Position numbers and translations under genes: made by a program | The notes under the pieces: model-generated | The model's input: only the letters and a program-made list of their open reading frames with translations | What the model was told of the DNA's origin: nothing | Database searches by the model: none | Assembly: GCA_017629395.1 (NCBI GenBank) | Contig: JAGBXH010000213.1 | Coordinates: 1 to 12,591, forward strand | Direction of reading: 5' to 3' | DNA length: 12,591 nt | Source of the DNA: Clostridia bacterium | GTDB taxonomy: Bacteria; Bacillota; Clostridia; Oscillospirales; CAG-272 | Part shown: piece by piece, positions 1 through 7,628 of the stretch | Layout of the letters: the number at the start of each line of letters is the position of its first letter | How positions within the stretch are numbered: position 1 is the stretch's first letter

Positions 1-68
1 CTCACAAGCTCGCTGCGGTCCCCCCCACCTCGGAGAGGGGGGCTTTTGCGCGCGTCCGTCTCGCTTGT
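1..68. repeat. GC-rich palindromic intergenic element, probably cut by the window edge
   Basis: Six C's at 21-26 can pair with six G's at 37-42 around a 10-base centre that itself contains CCTC/GGAG. A CTTTTG tract follows on the plus strand. A wider inverted repeat, ACAAGC at 4-9 and GCTTGT at 63-68, surrounds this hairpin. The stretch lies beyond the operon terminator and I see no gene in it. The layout resembles the short dispersed palindromic units often found between genes in Clostridia (recalled, not searched). It could instead be the terminator of a plus-strand gene left of the window. Confidence 0.4.
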
Positions 69-100
69 TTGCCCTTTTCAATTTTACAGAATGAACAAAG

Positions 101-131
101 TAAAAGAGGGACCGGAATAGTCCCTCTTTTA
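101..131 (-). terminator. Intrinsic terminator of the eight-gene methyltransferase operon
   Basis: A perfect 11-base-pair stem is formed by 102-112 (AAAAGAGGGAC) and 120-130 (GTCCCTCTTTT) around a 7-base loop. Read on the minus strand, the stem ends in CTTTT followed by ACTTTG. It lies 14 bases beyond the stop of the last minus-strand gene at 145, the expected place. Both arms carry the A/T run, so it may act in both directions. Confidence 0.85.
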
Positions 132-144
132 AGATATGCGTTGA

Positions 145-693
145 TCAACCAAACACCAGCATGGAAAAATACGTCACGGTCAAGGAACCGTTGTTGTATT
201 TGATGCCGCATAGGCGCGCAAGCGCCCCTACGTCAATGCCGCACGCCTCCATGGAGCGGTGCGCACGCGTGGGGAAACGGCAGGGGGCTTCGGGGTAGGT
301 GCAGGTCTTGCAAAGCGTGCAGCCGCCTGCGCCGTAGAGCAGGCAAGGAATATCACGCGCCTCCAGCAGATCACAAAGCGTGCGGTTGAACGTTTTGTGG
401 TCTTCGGCAGCCTTTTGCATGCCCTCAATGTCAAAGTCGTCCTCCAAGACGTGCTTTGTGGTAAAGATCAGCGCGTGCGCGTGCGCGTAGCATTCGTCAC
501 GCAGCGTCTGCCAATCGCCCACACCGGGCGGGCACGCCCAGCTCTTGCCGTACATGCCGCAGCGGTTGGCGGCACACATGCTTCGCACGCCCTCGGAAAA
601 GGGAATGGTGCGCGGAGATACCCACGCAAGCTCGTGTACGGCGCAGGGCAGGGACGGATCGGATAACAGCTGTTCTATCAATTCTTTTTGCAT
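145..693 (-). CDS. DUF2284-type Cys-rich metal-binding protein
   Basis: This 182-residue soluble protein matches the pattern of DUF2284 proteins, described as predicted metal-binding. Cys40, Cys45 and Cys54 sit in a C-x4-C-x8-C-PPG segment. A second cluster, Cys125-x2-Cys128-x2-Cys131-x6-Cys138, looks like a ferredoxin-type 4Fe-4S site. Additional Cys are at 17, 68, 107, 117 and 151. The start at 693 was chosen over an upstream in-frame ATG at 759 because GGGAG precedes it by a normal distance; the longer version would overlap the upstream gene and adds an unconserved-looking leader. It lies 14 bases after the RACo-type gene, so an electron-transfer or cofactor role for the corrinoid activator is plausible but inferred. 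No enzymatic function is established for the family as far as I know. Confidence 0.85.
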   Translation of the reverse strand: MQKELIEQLLSDPSLPCAVHELAWVSPRTIPFSEGVRSMCAANRCGMYGKSWACPPGVGDWQTLRDECYAHAHALIFTTKHVLEDDFDIEGMQKAAEDHKTFNRTLCDLLEARDIPCLLYGAGGCTLCKTCTYPEAPCRFPTRAHRSMEACGIDVGALARLCGIKYNNGSLTVTYFSMLVFG

Positions 694-707
694 ATCAATT
701 CTCCCAA

Positions 708-2222
708 TTATATGATGTCGTCCGGAAACATCATGTGCTCCATAAACGCTTCGTTCCAAGCGGAGTCTGTGCTAAGCTCCAGCGTGTGGGTGCGCGTTGC
801 TTCTGCTTGCATGCGGTCAATCGCATCAGGGTTGAGCAATGCACGCACGCAACCGCCCAAAGCGGCGTTGCCAACGCTTTCTGTGCGCGACATGAATGCC
901 GCGGGCAACAGCCCGATGCGCACGGCAGAGGATACGTTTATATAGTAGCCAAGTCCGCCCGCAAGATAAACGCGGTCAAGCGCATCGGGGGAAACTCCCG
1001 CGCGCAGGCAAAGCGTTTCCACACTTGCGCGAATGGCACTTTTGCAAAGCTGCAGCGCGCGGATATCGGCTTGCGTCAGGCAGAGCGGTGTGCCGTCCTG
1101 CGTCGTGGCAAAAGCAAAGCTGTCACCGTGCTCCAAAGCGCCCGTTTCGTCCATCAGCCCGGCGGTGTAAAGGCAGGAGATCAGATCGACAAGACCGCTG
1201 CCGCAAATGCCTTGTGCAGGTGCGTTTCCAACCGTGGAGCAGATGGGGGTGTTGCCTTGCAGCCTCACGGCACTCACCGCGCCCGTAATACCGCCCATGC
1301 CGCACGAAATGCCTGCGCCCTCCAAGGCGGGGCCTGCAGCGGCAGACGCTGCGTACAGCCTTGCGTCGCGCGCCTTTCCCGTAAACAGCACGCTTTCACC
1401 GTTGGTGCCGATATCCAAAAGCAGCGCGGGCTGCTCGGCGTCTGTCAGATTTGTGTGCAGCATGCCTGCCGTGATATCCCCGCCCACAAATGCCGAAATG
1501 CTTGGAAGGCAGGTCACGGTAGGCACGGGCAGGTCAAGCTCCGCCCCCGTTACGGTACGTGCCTCGGTAAATGCCGGGGTAAAGGGATATGCGCCCATGC
1601 CGGCAGGGGAGGCGCCGCAAAAGATATGCAGCATGGTGGGGTTGCCCGCCACGGTCATGCGTAAGATTGGCTTGTCATGGGCTAGCTCGGCAATCATGTC
1701 GCGCACGCGGCAGAGCAGCGCGTTTTGCATGCCCGTCAGCGTTTCGGGGCGTTCTGTGGCGGATTGAATGCGGCTGATGACGTCCGCACCGTAGGAGATC
1801 TGCGGATTGAGCGCGGAGGTCGTGGCAAGCACATTGCCGCCCTCAAGGTCAACCAAGGCGGCAGCCAAGGTGGTCGTGCCTATGTCCAGCGCAATCCCCA
1901 AGCCGCTTTGTGCGGTTTTTGCCTGTGCTTGCGCGTCAAATGCCGTCAATCCGTCGCCCTTCTGCTCGGGCAGCACAATGACAGCGCCGCTGCAGCACCA
2001 AGTGCGGCAAGCAAGCACGTATCCGTCCTTGTCGGGCTGTGCCACGCGGGTGCATGCGGGATTTTCGTATAAGAATCCGCCCGCAAGCTGCACGCGGCAT
2101 TTGCCGCACGTGCCCCTGCCACCGCAATCTGCGTGCACAAGGTAGCCCGTGCGGGCAAGGTACTCTGCTAAATTCTGTCCGACGGCGGAAGAGCCCAGTC
2201 GGATTCTTGTGGGTTTACTCAT
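708..2222 (-). CDS. RACo-type ATP-dependent reductive activator of corrinoid protein (2Fe-2S ferredoxin plus ASKHA/DUF4445 domain)
   Basis: This 504-residue protein should reduce inactive Co(II) corrinoid back to Co(I) at the cost of ATP, keeping the methyl-carrier protein in this operon active. The N-terminal domain (about 1-88) carries a plant-type 2Fe-2S motif with Cys33, Cys39, Cys42 and Cys72. The ATPase part begins almost at once: DIGTTT (113-118) is the first phosphate loop. LLLDIGTNGE, ICGSGLVD and a late YLAGGLGYY segment are typical of the DUF4445 family. The protein is compact: characterised RACo has, as I recall, a linker and a middle domain of roughly 100 residues between ferredoxin and ASKHA parts, which are essentially absent here. 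Its ATG overlaps the stop of the preceding UroD gene (ATGA), and only a weak GAGA stands upstream, so translation is probably coupled. Fe-S redox carriers outside this family are unlikely. Confidence 0.9.
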   Translation of the reverse strand: MSKPTRIRLGSSAVGQNLAEYLARTGYLVHADCGGRGTCGKCRVQLAGGFLYENPACTRVAQPDKDGYVLACRTWCCSGAVIVLPEQKGDGLTAFDAQAQAKTAQSGLGIALDIGTTTLAAALVDLEGGNVLATTSALNPQISYGADVISRIQSATERPETLTGMQNALLCRVRDMIAELAHDKPILRMTVAGNPTMLHIFCGASPAGMGAYPFTPAFTEARTVTGAELDLPVPTVTCLPSISAFVGGDITAGMLHTNLTDAEQPALLLDIGTNGESVLFTGKARDARLYAASAAAGPALEGAGISCGMGGITGAVSAVRLQGNTPICSTVGNAPAQGICGSGLVDLISCLYTAGLMDETGALEHGDSFAFATTQDGTPLCLTQADIRALQLCKSAIRASVETLCLRAGVSPDALDRVYLAGGLGYYINVSSAVRIGLLPAAFMSRTESVGNAALGGCVRALLNPDAIDRMQAEATRTHTLELSTDSAWNEAFMEHMMFPDDII

Positions 2223-3337
2223 AGCTTGATCTCTTTGATTTTCTCAGCGTAATACTGCACCAGCTCAAACTTGGTGCCGGGCATGAGTCTGTGGTCGGGG
2301 CAGGGGATAAAGCCGCCCAGAGCGGACAGGCGTGTCAGACGCTCCAGCTCGCGGTCAACCGCTGCCTTGTCAAGGCGCAAAACGGTCTTATCCATACCGC
2401 CCACGCCCAGCATGCCCTTGCCGTATTTTTGGCGTGCAGCCTCAAATTGGTCGCCCCAAGTGCCGATCTCAATGGGGAACATGACGTTGACACCGTTTTC
2501 AAACCACGTGGGCAGCAGCTTGTCGGTCACGCCGTCGCAGTCAAGGGAAATGATGTCAATGCCGTAAGCGTGGCAAAGGTCGTTTCTCTTTTTGTAGTGC
2601 TTGGCGCACAGCTCGTCAAAAACAGCGGGAGAGAGCAGAGGACCGGAGTTGAAGCAAATATCCTCCCAATAGTGCGCAAAATCAAACTTCGCACCGGTTT
2701 TGAGAATCTCCTCAACGCACTTGTATTGCATGTCCGCATATGCGTCCACCACGTCGGCAAACAAGTCCTCGTCCTCGTCGTAAAGCAGATAGCTCATGCC
2801 TACGACCGAGACCATGGAGCGAATGTCGCCCAGCACTGAGCCCAGGTGCAGGCCGATAGGCACGTCGGGGTTGCGGGTTTCGTTGAAGTGCTTGAAATAT
2901 TCGTAGTTGATGCGCGAGGGGTCAAACTGCATTTTGGGGCGGTAAAGCGTTTCAAACGCCTCTCTGTCCTTGAGCAGGTAATCGTCCTCCGAGGGAATGG
3001 AGGTCACACCGGGGCGCACGCGCTCGATCATACCCGAGGGGCTTTGCACGCGCTGTGTGCCGTCGGGCAGCGTCTGCAGCACCTTGTGTTCAAAGGTGGG
3101 GAGCAGATTGTTATACGCGCCCGCCGTGCGATACCAGTTGAAGTCCCAGCCGATCAAGCGGTCAAGCGCAGCGTCCGCTTCGCCGCCGTCATACCAGGAG
3201 TCGGCAAGCGATTGGGGGATCTTACCCTCTGCAGCCCATTCCTGCAAAAGCTCGGGCCAGTAGCCAAAGTGCACCGCAGGCATGCGGTCCACGGGCTTGA
3301 AGTGTAAAATATTCATGGCGCGTTCGCGATTGGTCAT
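2219..3337 (-). CDS. UroD-fold methyltransferase-family protein with two Cys but no His zinc ligand
   Basis: This 372-residue protein belongs to the uroporphyrinogen decarboxylase-like superfamily, which includes HemE and the methylcobamide methyltransferases MtaA, MtbA and CmuA. The opening TNRERAMNILHFKPVDRMP and the central WEDICFNSGPLLSP are typical of the methyltransferase-like branch. At the place of the H-x-C zinc motif it has LDCDG (Cys267), and near the C-terminus PCPDH (Cys346). The Cys-Cys spacing of 79 is close to the 81 seen in the neighbouring MtaA-type protein, but the His is not conserved. It is the paralogue of the next gene upstream and may be a substrate-side methyltransferase. 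A true heme-pathway HemE is unlikely because no hem genes are near and the corrinoid genes are. AAAGGAG lies a normal distance before ATG 3337, and the gene overlaps both neighbours by four bases. Confidence 0.88.
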   Translation of the reverse strand: MTNRERAMNILHFKPVDRMPAVHFGYWPELLQEWAAEGKIPQSLADSWYDGGEADAALDRLIGWDFNWYRTAGAYNNLLPTFEHKVLQTLPDGTQRVQSPSGMIERVRPGVTSIPSEDDYLLKDREAFETLYRPKMQFDPSRINYEYFKHFNETRNPDVPIGLHLGSVLGDIRSMVSVVGMSYLLYDEDEDLFADVVDAYADMQYKCVEEILKTGAKFDFAHYWEDICFNSGPLLSPAVFDELCAKHYKKRNDLCHAYGIDIISLDCDGVTDKLLPTWFENGVNVMFPIEIGTWGDQFEAARQKYGKGMLGVGGMDKTVLRLDKAAVDRELERLTRLSALGGFIPCPDHRLMPGTKFELVQYYAEKIKEIKL

Positions 3338-4398
3338 GATCTGCTCCTTTCTGCCGTGTCAAACACGGGGCAGGGGGTGATATTGCCGTCCTTGTGCGTG
3401 ATCTTGGCGGCATATTCGTGTAATAAAGCCACGTAGGCTTTGTAATGTTCCATAGAAACGTCGGGAGGTGTCTGGTGGTCAACCGAGGCGATGACCTTGC
3501 CGCGCTGCATGCTGGGGAGAATGCGCTCAAATTCCGCGCGCATTGTCTGCGCACCGTGCTTCATGCACATCTTGTCAAAGTGACCAAGGAACGCCATTTG
3601 CGGTTGCTTGTCAAGATAGGTGGAAACGTCCACGCCCGCCTGTCTTTCCAAGGGGAACATGCCGTCCGCGCCAACAGAGGCGTACCAATCCACCGCCATG
3701 GTAATATCGCCGTCCGAGTCAATAAACACGGGAATGCCGTGCTTGTGAATGACGGGAATCACCTTGCGGTAAAAGGGTGCTAAAAATTCGTCAAAGCACT
3801 CCTTGCTGATCATGGGTCCCGAATTGTAGCTCATGTCCTCGGCAAAGCTCATAAAATCAAAGTGGAAGCGCGAGAACACGTAGTCAAACAGCTCTACCAG
3901 CCAGTCGGAATACGCCTCGCACATTTCCTTATAAAGCTCGGGATAGTCGTAAAAGCTGTAGAGGTGATTTTCTATGCCGAACAGCACGCGCGGATACCAG
4001 AAAAAGCCCTCGACCGTAAAAAAGTGCAGCGTGTCGCCGCGCTCGTGCGTGCGCTGCAGCCAATCGAAATGTGACTGGGGGATCACCGAGCGCACGTCGG
4101 GGAACAGGGTGGGCTTGATGCGTGCCCAATCCGCTTCGTCCTCCATGCAGCCCACGCCCGAGCCGGGAATGACTACAGGGCTTGCGGGGGTGAAGTAGGA
4201 GACGCCCGTCTGCAAGCATTTGTCAAGTCCGAAATAATCCTGTATTGCCTCTACGCCCACGCAATCTGCGGGCAGGCTCTCGCTATACCAGCGTCCCAGC
4301 GTCAGATGCCACCAGGGTGCCCATTCGATGGCGGGCATGCGGTCAACGCTCTGCCCTGCAAGGTAACGCGCAAAGCGTTCGGATGCCGTCAGTTTCAT
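3334..4398 (-). CDS. UroD-fold methyltransferase-family protein lacking the zinc-binding cysteines
   Basis: This 354-residue UroD-like protein has the family opening (SERFARYLAGQSVDRMP) and the segment AEDMSYNSGPMISKECFDEF, clearly homologous to WEDICFNSGPLLSP of the adjacent paralogue. By eye alignment, the two ligand-position cysteines are serines here: FIDSDGD (Ser228) against LDCDG, and ASVDHQTPP (Ser305) against PCPDH. The Asp and His around them are kept, so the pocket may bind a different metal or none. It probably acts on the methyl substrate or a modified corrinoid step rather than as the MtaA-like transfer enzyme; the substrate is unknown. AAAGGAG precedes ATG 4398 by a good spacing. 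The gene overlaps both neighbours by ATGA, implying fixed stoichiometry with them. The last 20 or so residues form a polar tail beyond the barrel. Confidence 0.87.
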   Translation of the reverse strand: MKLTASERFARYLAGQSVDRMPAIEWAPWWHLTLGRWYSESLPADCVGVEAIQDYFGLDKCLQTGVSYFTPASPVVIPGSGVGCMEDEADWARIKPTLFPDVRSVIPQSHFDWLQRTHERGDTLHFFTVEGFFWYPRVLFGIENHLYSFYDYPELYKEMCEAYSDWLVELFDYVFSRFHFDFMSFAEDMSYNSGPMISKECFDEFLAPFYRKVIPVIHKHGIPVFIDSDGDITMAVDWYASVGADGMFPLERQAGVDVSTYLDKQPQMAFLGHFDKMCMKHGAQTMRAEFERILPSMQRGKVIASVDHQTPPDVSMEHYKAYVALLHEYAAKITHKDGNITPCPVFDTAERSRS

Positions 4399-5393
4399 AT
4401 CTGCTCCTTTGCTGCCGCGAAAAAGGCGTCAATGTTCTCCCATTTTGCCGCGGGCGGAATGTCACAGCCCGAGGAAAGCACAAAGTTGGGGTAGGATTCG
4501 CACGCGCGGCGCAGATCCAGCACCGCCTTGCGCATACTGTCGGGTGTGCCGTTCAAAAACTGTGCTACGGGGGAGACGTTGCCGCAAACGGGCTTGTCAG
4601 CGGGCATCTTTTCTAACATGGAAACAAGCTCTACCGCGTCGCCAAAGTGATAAGCCGCCGCACCGTTTGCGTACAGAGAGTCGGTCATGTGCGCAATATT
4701 GGGGCCGCAGTTGTGGTAGATGACGATAAAGGAGTCATCCTGCACCGCGTCAATGATCGCCTTGACGTAGGGCGCGGAAAATTCCTCTTCCTGCGCGGGG
4801 GAGAGCAGTCCCGCCAAGGGCTCAGCCATGACAATGCCGTCAATGCCCGCGTCCTTGTATGCCTGCGCGTAAGAGATCAGGAAGGGGGTGACCTTATCAA
4901 GCACGGCGGTGATGAAATCGGGGTCTGCAATGCAAGCCATGAGTGCCTCGGTGACGTCCATGAGTCTGCCTGCAAGCGAGAAGGGGCCGATGATGCCCGC
5001 GAGTACGGGGCGGTCTTGGATCTGCGCCTTTGCGTCGGCTGCCGCCTTGACGTACAGCGCGGTGCGCCCTGCACCCACAGGGGGGATCTCCAGGGCGTTT
5101 GCCTCATCCTCGTCGGACACGAGAATATCGGTCACGGTGGGCACCTCGTGCTCGGATGCGATGATCTTGCAGCCAAACGCCTCGGCTTCCACGGAAAGAT
5201 CCATCATGCAAACGGCTGCGGCAGCAGGCATGCGCTGTGCTGCTGCCAAAATCCCCTCGGTCTGCTTTGCTGCATCGTGCGTAATTTCGTAAACGTCAGC
5301 ACCTGTCAGTTGACCCGAGGGGAAGGATAAAAGAGGAAGCGGGCGACGGCTTTGCGCAAGCTCTGCCGCCCATGCTTTCATGTTGTATCTCAT
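4395..5393 (-). CDS. MtaA/MtbA-type methylcobamide methyltransferase (UroD fold, complete zinc site)
   Basis: This 332-residue protein carries the zinc site expected of methyltransferases that move a methyl group from a methyl-corrinoid protein to a thiol or other acceptor. His227-x-Cys229 lies in VIYHNCGPN and Cys310 in LSSGCDIPP, the H-x-C...C arrangement known from MtaA. It directly follows the corrinoid gene with a 6-base gap, so it most likely works on that protein. Coenzyme M is not expected in this type of bacterium, so the acceptor may be tetrahydrofolate or another thiol; this is open. The start is uncertain: ATG 5393 has no clear ribosome binding site and may rely on re-initiation, while ATG 5381 (MKAWAAEL) has a weak GAGA seven bases upstream. 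Confidence 0.88.
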   Translation of the reverse strand: MRYNMKAWAAELAQSRRPLPLLSFPSGQLTGADVYEITHDAAKQTEGILAAAQRMPAAAAVCMMDLSVEAEAFGCKIIASEHEVPTVTDILVSDEDEANALEIPPVGAGRTALYVKAAADAKAQIQDRPVLAGIIGPFSLAGRLMDVTEALMACIADPDFITAVLDKVTPFLISYAQAYKDAGIDGIVMAEPLAGLLSPAQEEEFSAPYVKAIIDAVQDDSFIVIYHNCGPNIAHMTDSLYANGAAAYHFGDAVELVSMLEKMPADKPVCGNVSPVAQFLNGTPDSMRKAVLDLRRACESYPNFVLSSGCDIPPAAKWENIDAFFAAAKEQI

Positions 5394-5399
5394 ATAGAT

Positions 5400-6050
5400 T
5401 TAAGCGCGCATTTCGCGAATAAGTCTGACTGCCTCGCGTGCAGCGGACGCTGCATCCAGCGTGTAGCAGTCTGCGCCGATCTCGTCGGCAAAGGCTTGTG
5501 TGACGGGTGCACCGCCAACCATCACGCGCACCTTATCGCGCAATCCTGCCTCGGTCAGTGCGTCAATGACGTCCTTCTGACCGTGCATGGTGGTAGTCAG
5601 CAGAGCGGAGAGGCAAACGAGCTGCACGTCGTTATTCTTGACGGTATCCACGATGACCTCGGCATCCACGTCCACGCCAAGGTCAATGCAGGCAATGCCC
5701 TGACCCTCGATCATCATCTTGACCAGGTTCTTACCAATGTCGTGCATGTCTCCCTTAACCGTGCAAATGACAGCCGTGCCGAGCGGCTCAACGCCTGCAC
5801 CTGCAAGCGCGGGCTTTAAGATCTTCAGGCCTGCGTTCATGGCGCGTGCAGCAACCAATACCTCGGGGACAAATACCTGGTTTTCGCGGAATTTATCGCC
5901 GATGACGTTCATGCCGACGACGAGTGCGTCATTGAGAATGGTTTCGGGGGCTATGCCCTCTGCCAGTGCCTGCTCGACCAGGGCGGAAACGTCCTTTGCC
6001 TTGCCGCGCTGCAGCTTTTCGGAAATCTCTTGTAAAATGATCAGGCTCAT
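5400..6050 (-). CDS. B12-binding corrinoid methyl-carrier protein (MtaC/MtbC-like)
   Basis: This 216-residue protein has the two-domain build of small corrinoid proteins: a helical cap domain (about 1-90) and a Rossmann-like B12-binding domain (about 91-216). The cobalt-ligating motif is GDMHDIGKN with His103 as lower axial ligand. LSALLTTTM is the S-x-L segment and VGGAPV the GG motif that hold the nucleotide tail of the cobamide. Its length is normal for MtaC/MtbC-type carriers. It shuttles the methyl group between substrate methyltransferase and acceptor methyltransferase, both probably among the three UroD proteins that follow. AAGGAG at 6060-6065 precedes ATG 6050 by nine bases. It starts 19 bases after the stop of the metallophosphoesterase-like gene. 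The substrate cannot be read from this protein alone. Confidence 0.95.
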   Translation of the reverse strand: MSLIILQEISEKLQRGKAKDVSALVEQALAEGIAPETILNDALVVGMNVIGDKFRENQVFVPEVLVAARAMNAGLKILKPALAGAGVEPLGTAVICTVKGDMHDIGKNLVKMMIEGQGIACIDLGVDVDAEVIVDTVKNNDVQLVCLSALLTTTMHGQKDVIDALTEAGLRDKVRVMVGGAPVTQAFADEIGADCYTLDAASAAREAVRLIREMRA

Positions 6051-6069
6051 ACGTATGTTCTCCTTAATT

Positions 6070-7611
6070 TTATTCTTGTTCCTTGGGCTTTCTGAAGATA
6101 AAGATGAATACCACGGCAGACATACCTGCGAGAATACACAGCGGGGGGATGAGCTCGCGAATGCCGCTTTCCTCCTCGTCCTCCTCGGTGGTTTCGGTTT
6201 CTGCTGAAGGCTTTTTCGTTGTGGTGGAGGGCTTGGGAGGCTGCGGTGCGGACGGGGTCACGATGGGCTTGGTAGAGAATGTGTAAACAGCGTTGGAGAT
6301 CCATTGCCCCGTTGTAAAGTCGCGTCCGCGGATCAGCACGGCGTCCTCGTAAACGGTTACGTAATAGCCCTGGCTGCCTGCCACCTCATAGCCTGCGCCG
6401 TTTTCGTCGTTCCACAGGTGCGCAATACCTGCGGTGTTGAGAATGGGAGCACCGCTGGAAAGGTATGCAAGGGTGCGGTCTGCCTGCAGCGCGTATTGCG
6501 TATGCGCTGTAAACAGCACGACGTTCTTGTAGGGCTTGAGCGTTTCCTTGAGCTCAGTATGGTTGTGAACGTTGCCGTAGCCCTGCGTGCTCGTCGTGCC
6601 CGATACCGTGTTCGGGAAGGGCTCGTGCATGAATACGAGCACGGGCTCAAAGCCGTCCGCGCTGTCAAGCACGCCCGAAAGCCAGGTCAGCTGCTCTGCG
6701 GAATACACCGCGTTACCGTTCTCGTAAGAGTCAGCACCGATAAAGACCATCAGCGCATCGCCCAGCTGATAGGAGTAGTAGGGCTTATCCACCTTAGTGC
6801 CAAAGGGATGGCCGGCATACTTCAAAAACAGCTGCAGATTGTCCGAGTGCTTGGCAGGGTCGTAGGTATACGTGCCCTTGGTCAGATAGCAGCGGTCACC
6901 CGCACCCAGATAAAGGGGAGGCACGCCCTCTTCCTTTTCGTAAAGCTGCTTAAGCGCAAGGTAATATTCCTCCTCGGCTGCTTCCACGGCGTCGCCTACC
7001 ACGATAATGCCCGCAGCTCCCGCTGCGTTCATCTTGACGTCTCTTAGCATGGCGGTAAAATTCTTTTCGGCAATCTTGCCGCTGCCAATGTGCAGATCCG
7101 CAACCACCACGTATTCACCAAGCAGCTTGCCGGTTTTAAGAGGCGTATAGCCTTCCAGGGGGATCTTGTAGGGGGAAGTGCACGCAGCACCCTGCTCGCT
7201 GTAGGTGTAGAGCAGCATGCAAGCAGCACCGCCGGGAATCGTGGGTGCTTCGGAGGTGTAGACGGTGTTGGCTTTGCCGGTAATACTGCCCTGCAAAAGA
7301 GGGGTGTAATCCTTGAGAAGCGCGCCGCTTGCATCTCCCCAGTACAGCGCATAGGAAGAAGCGTTGCTTTGCTCGGGCATTTCGAAGAACAGCGTGCCCG
7401 AGGCATATCCCATGGCTATGTTGATGAATTGAAAGCTTGCGCTAACGGGTGCTGTTGTGGGTACGGCTTGCGCGCTTGTGTCGGTTTCTTGTGTGCTTTG
7501 CTGCGCAGAGCTTTGCTCAGCCGTGGTCTGTTCACTCGCTGCGCCCGCCATCATGCTGCACGTGCCAAGCAACAGGCAAATGCATAAAAGTAAGGTAAGT
7601 GCTTTTTTCAT
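6070..7611 (-). CDS. Secreted, membrane-anchored calcineurin-like metallophosphoesterase with degenerate motifs
   Basis: The 513-residue product starts with a signal peptide (MKKALTLLLCICLLL, likely cut after Ala-Gly-Ala near 24-25), then a Ser/Thr/Gln-rich linker to about 56. A beta-rich, Fn3-like domain (about 57-150), reminiscent of purple acid phosphatase N-domains, follows. The phosphoesterase domain runs from about 163 to 440. DLH (Asp172, His174), GDAVE (Asp207), MHEP (His329) and His370 are kept. The GNHD motif is GAGD (236-239) and the final GHxH is AHTQ (369-372), so two or more metal ligands are missing. A Thr/Glu-rich stalk, one transmembrane helix (about 485-505) and a short basic tail end the protein; there is no LPXTG. 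The start at 7611 fits GAGG eight bases upstream and the signal peptide; the in-frame ATG at 7644 overlaps the previous gene. Probably a cell-surface protein, with reduced or altered catalysis. Confidence 0.85.
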   Translation of the reverse strand: MKKALTLLLCICLLLGTCSMMAGAASEQTTAEQSSAQQSTQETDTSAQAVPTTAPVSASFQFINIAMGYASGTLFFEMPEQSNASSYALYWGDASGALLKDYTPLLQGSITGKANTVYTSEAPTIPGGAACMLLYTYSEQGAACTSPYKIPLEGYTPLKTGKLLGEYVVVADLHIGSGKIAEKNFTAMLRDVKMNAAGAAGIIVVGDAVEAAEEEYYLALKQLYEKEEGVPPLYLGAGDRCYLTKGTYTYDPAKHSDNLQLFLKYAGHPFGTKVDKPYYSYQLGDALMVFIGADSYENGNAVYSAEQLTWLSGVLDSADGFEPVLVFMHEPFPNTVSGTTSTQGYGNVHNHTELKETLKPYKNVVLFTAHTQYALQADRTLAYLSSGAPILNTAGIAHLWNDENGAGYEVAGSQGYYVTVYEDAVLIRGRDFTTGQWISNAVYTFSTKPIVTPSAPQPPKPSTTTKKPSAETETTEEDEEESGIRELIPPLCILAGMSAVVFIFIFRKPKEQE

Positions 7612-7628
7612 GTAAAAATCCTCGCGGT

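Noticed and set aside
735..1664. A 309-codon plus-strand frame opposite the RACo-type gene
   Set aside because: Arg- and Cys-rich shadow without any recognisable domain; the minus strand encodes conserved DUF4445 motifs.
2219..5393. Heme biosynthesis role (HemE) for the three UroD-like proteins
   Set aside because: No other heme genes are near, one protein has the MtaA-type H-x-C...C zinc site, and all lie between a corrinoid protein and its activator.
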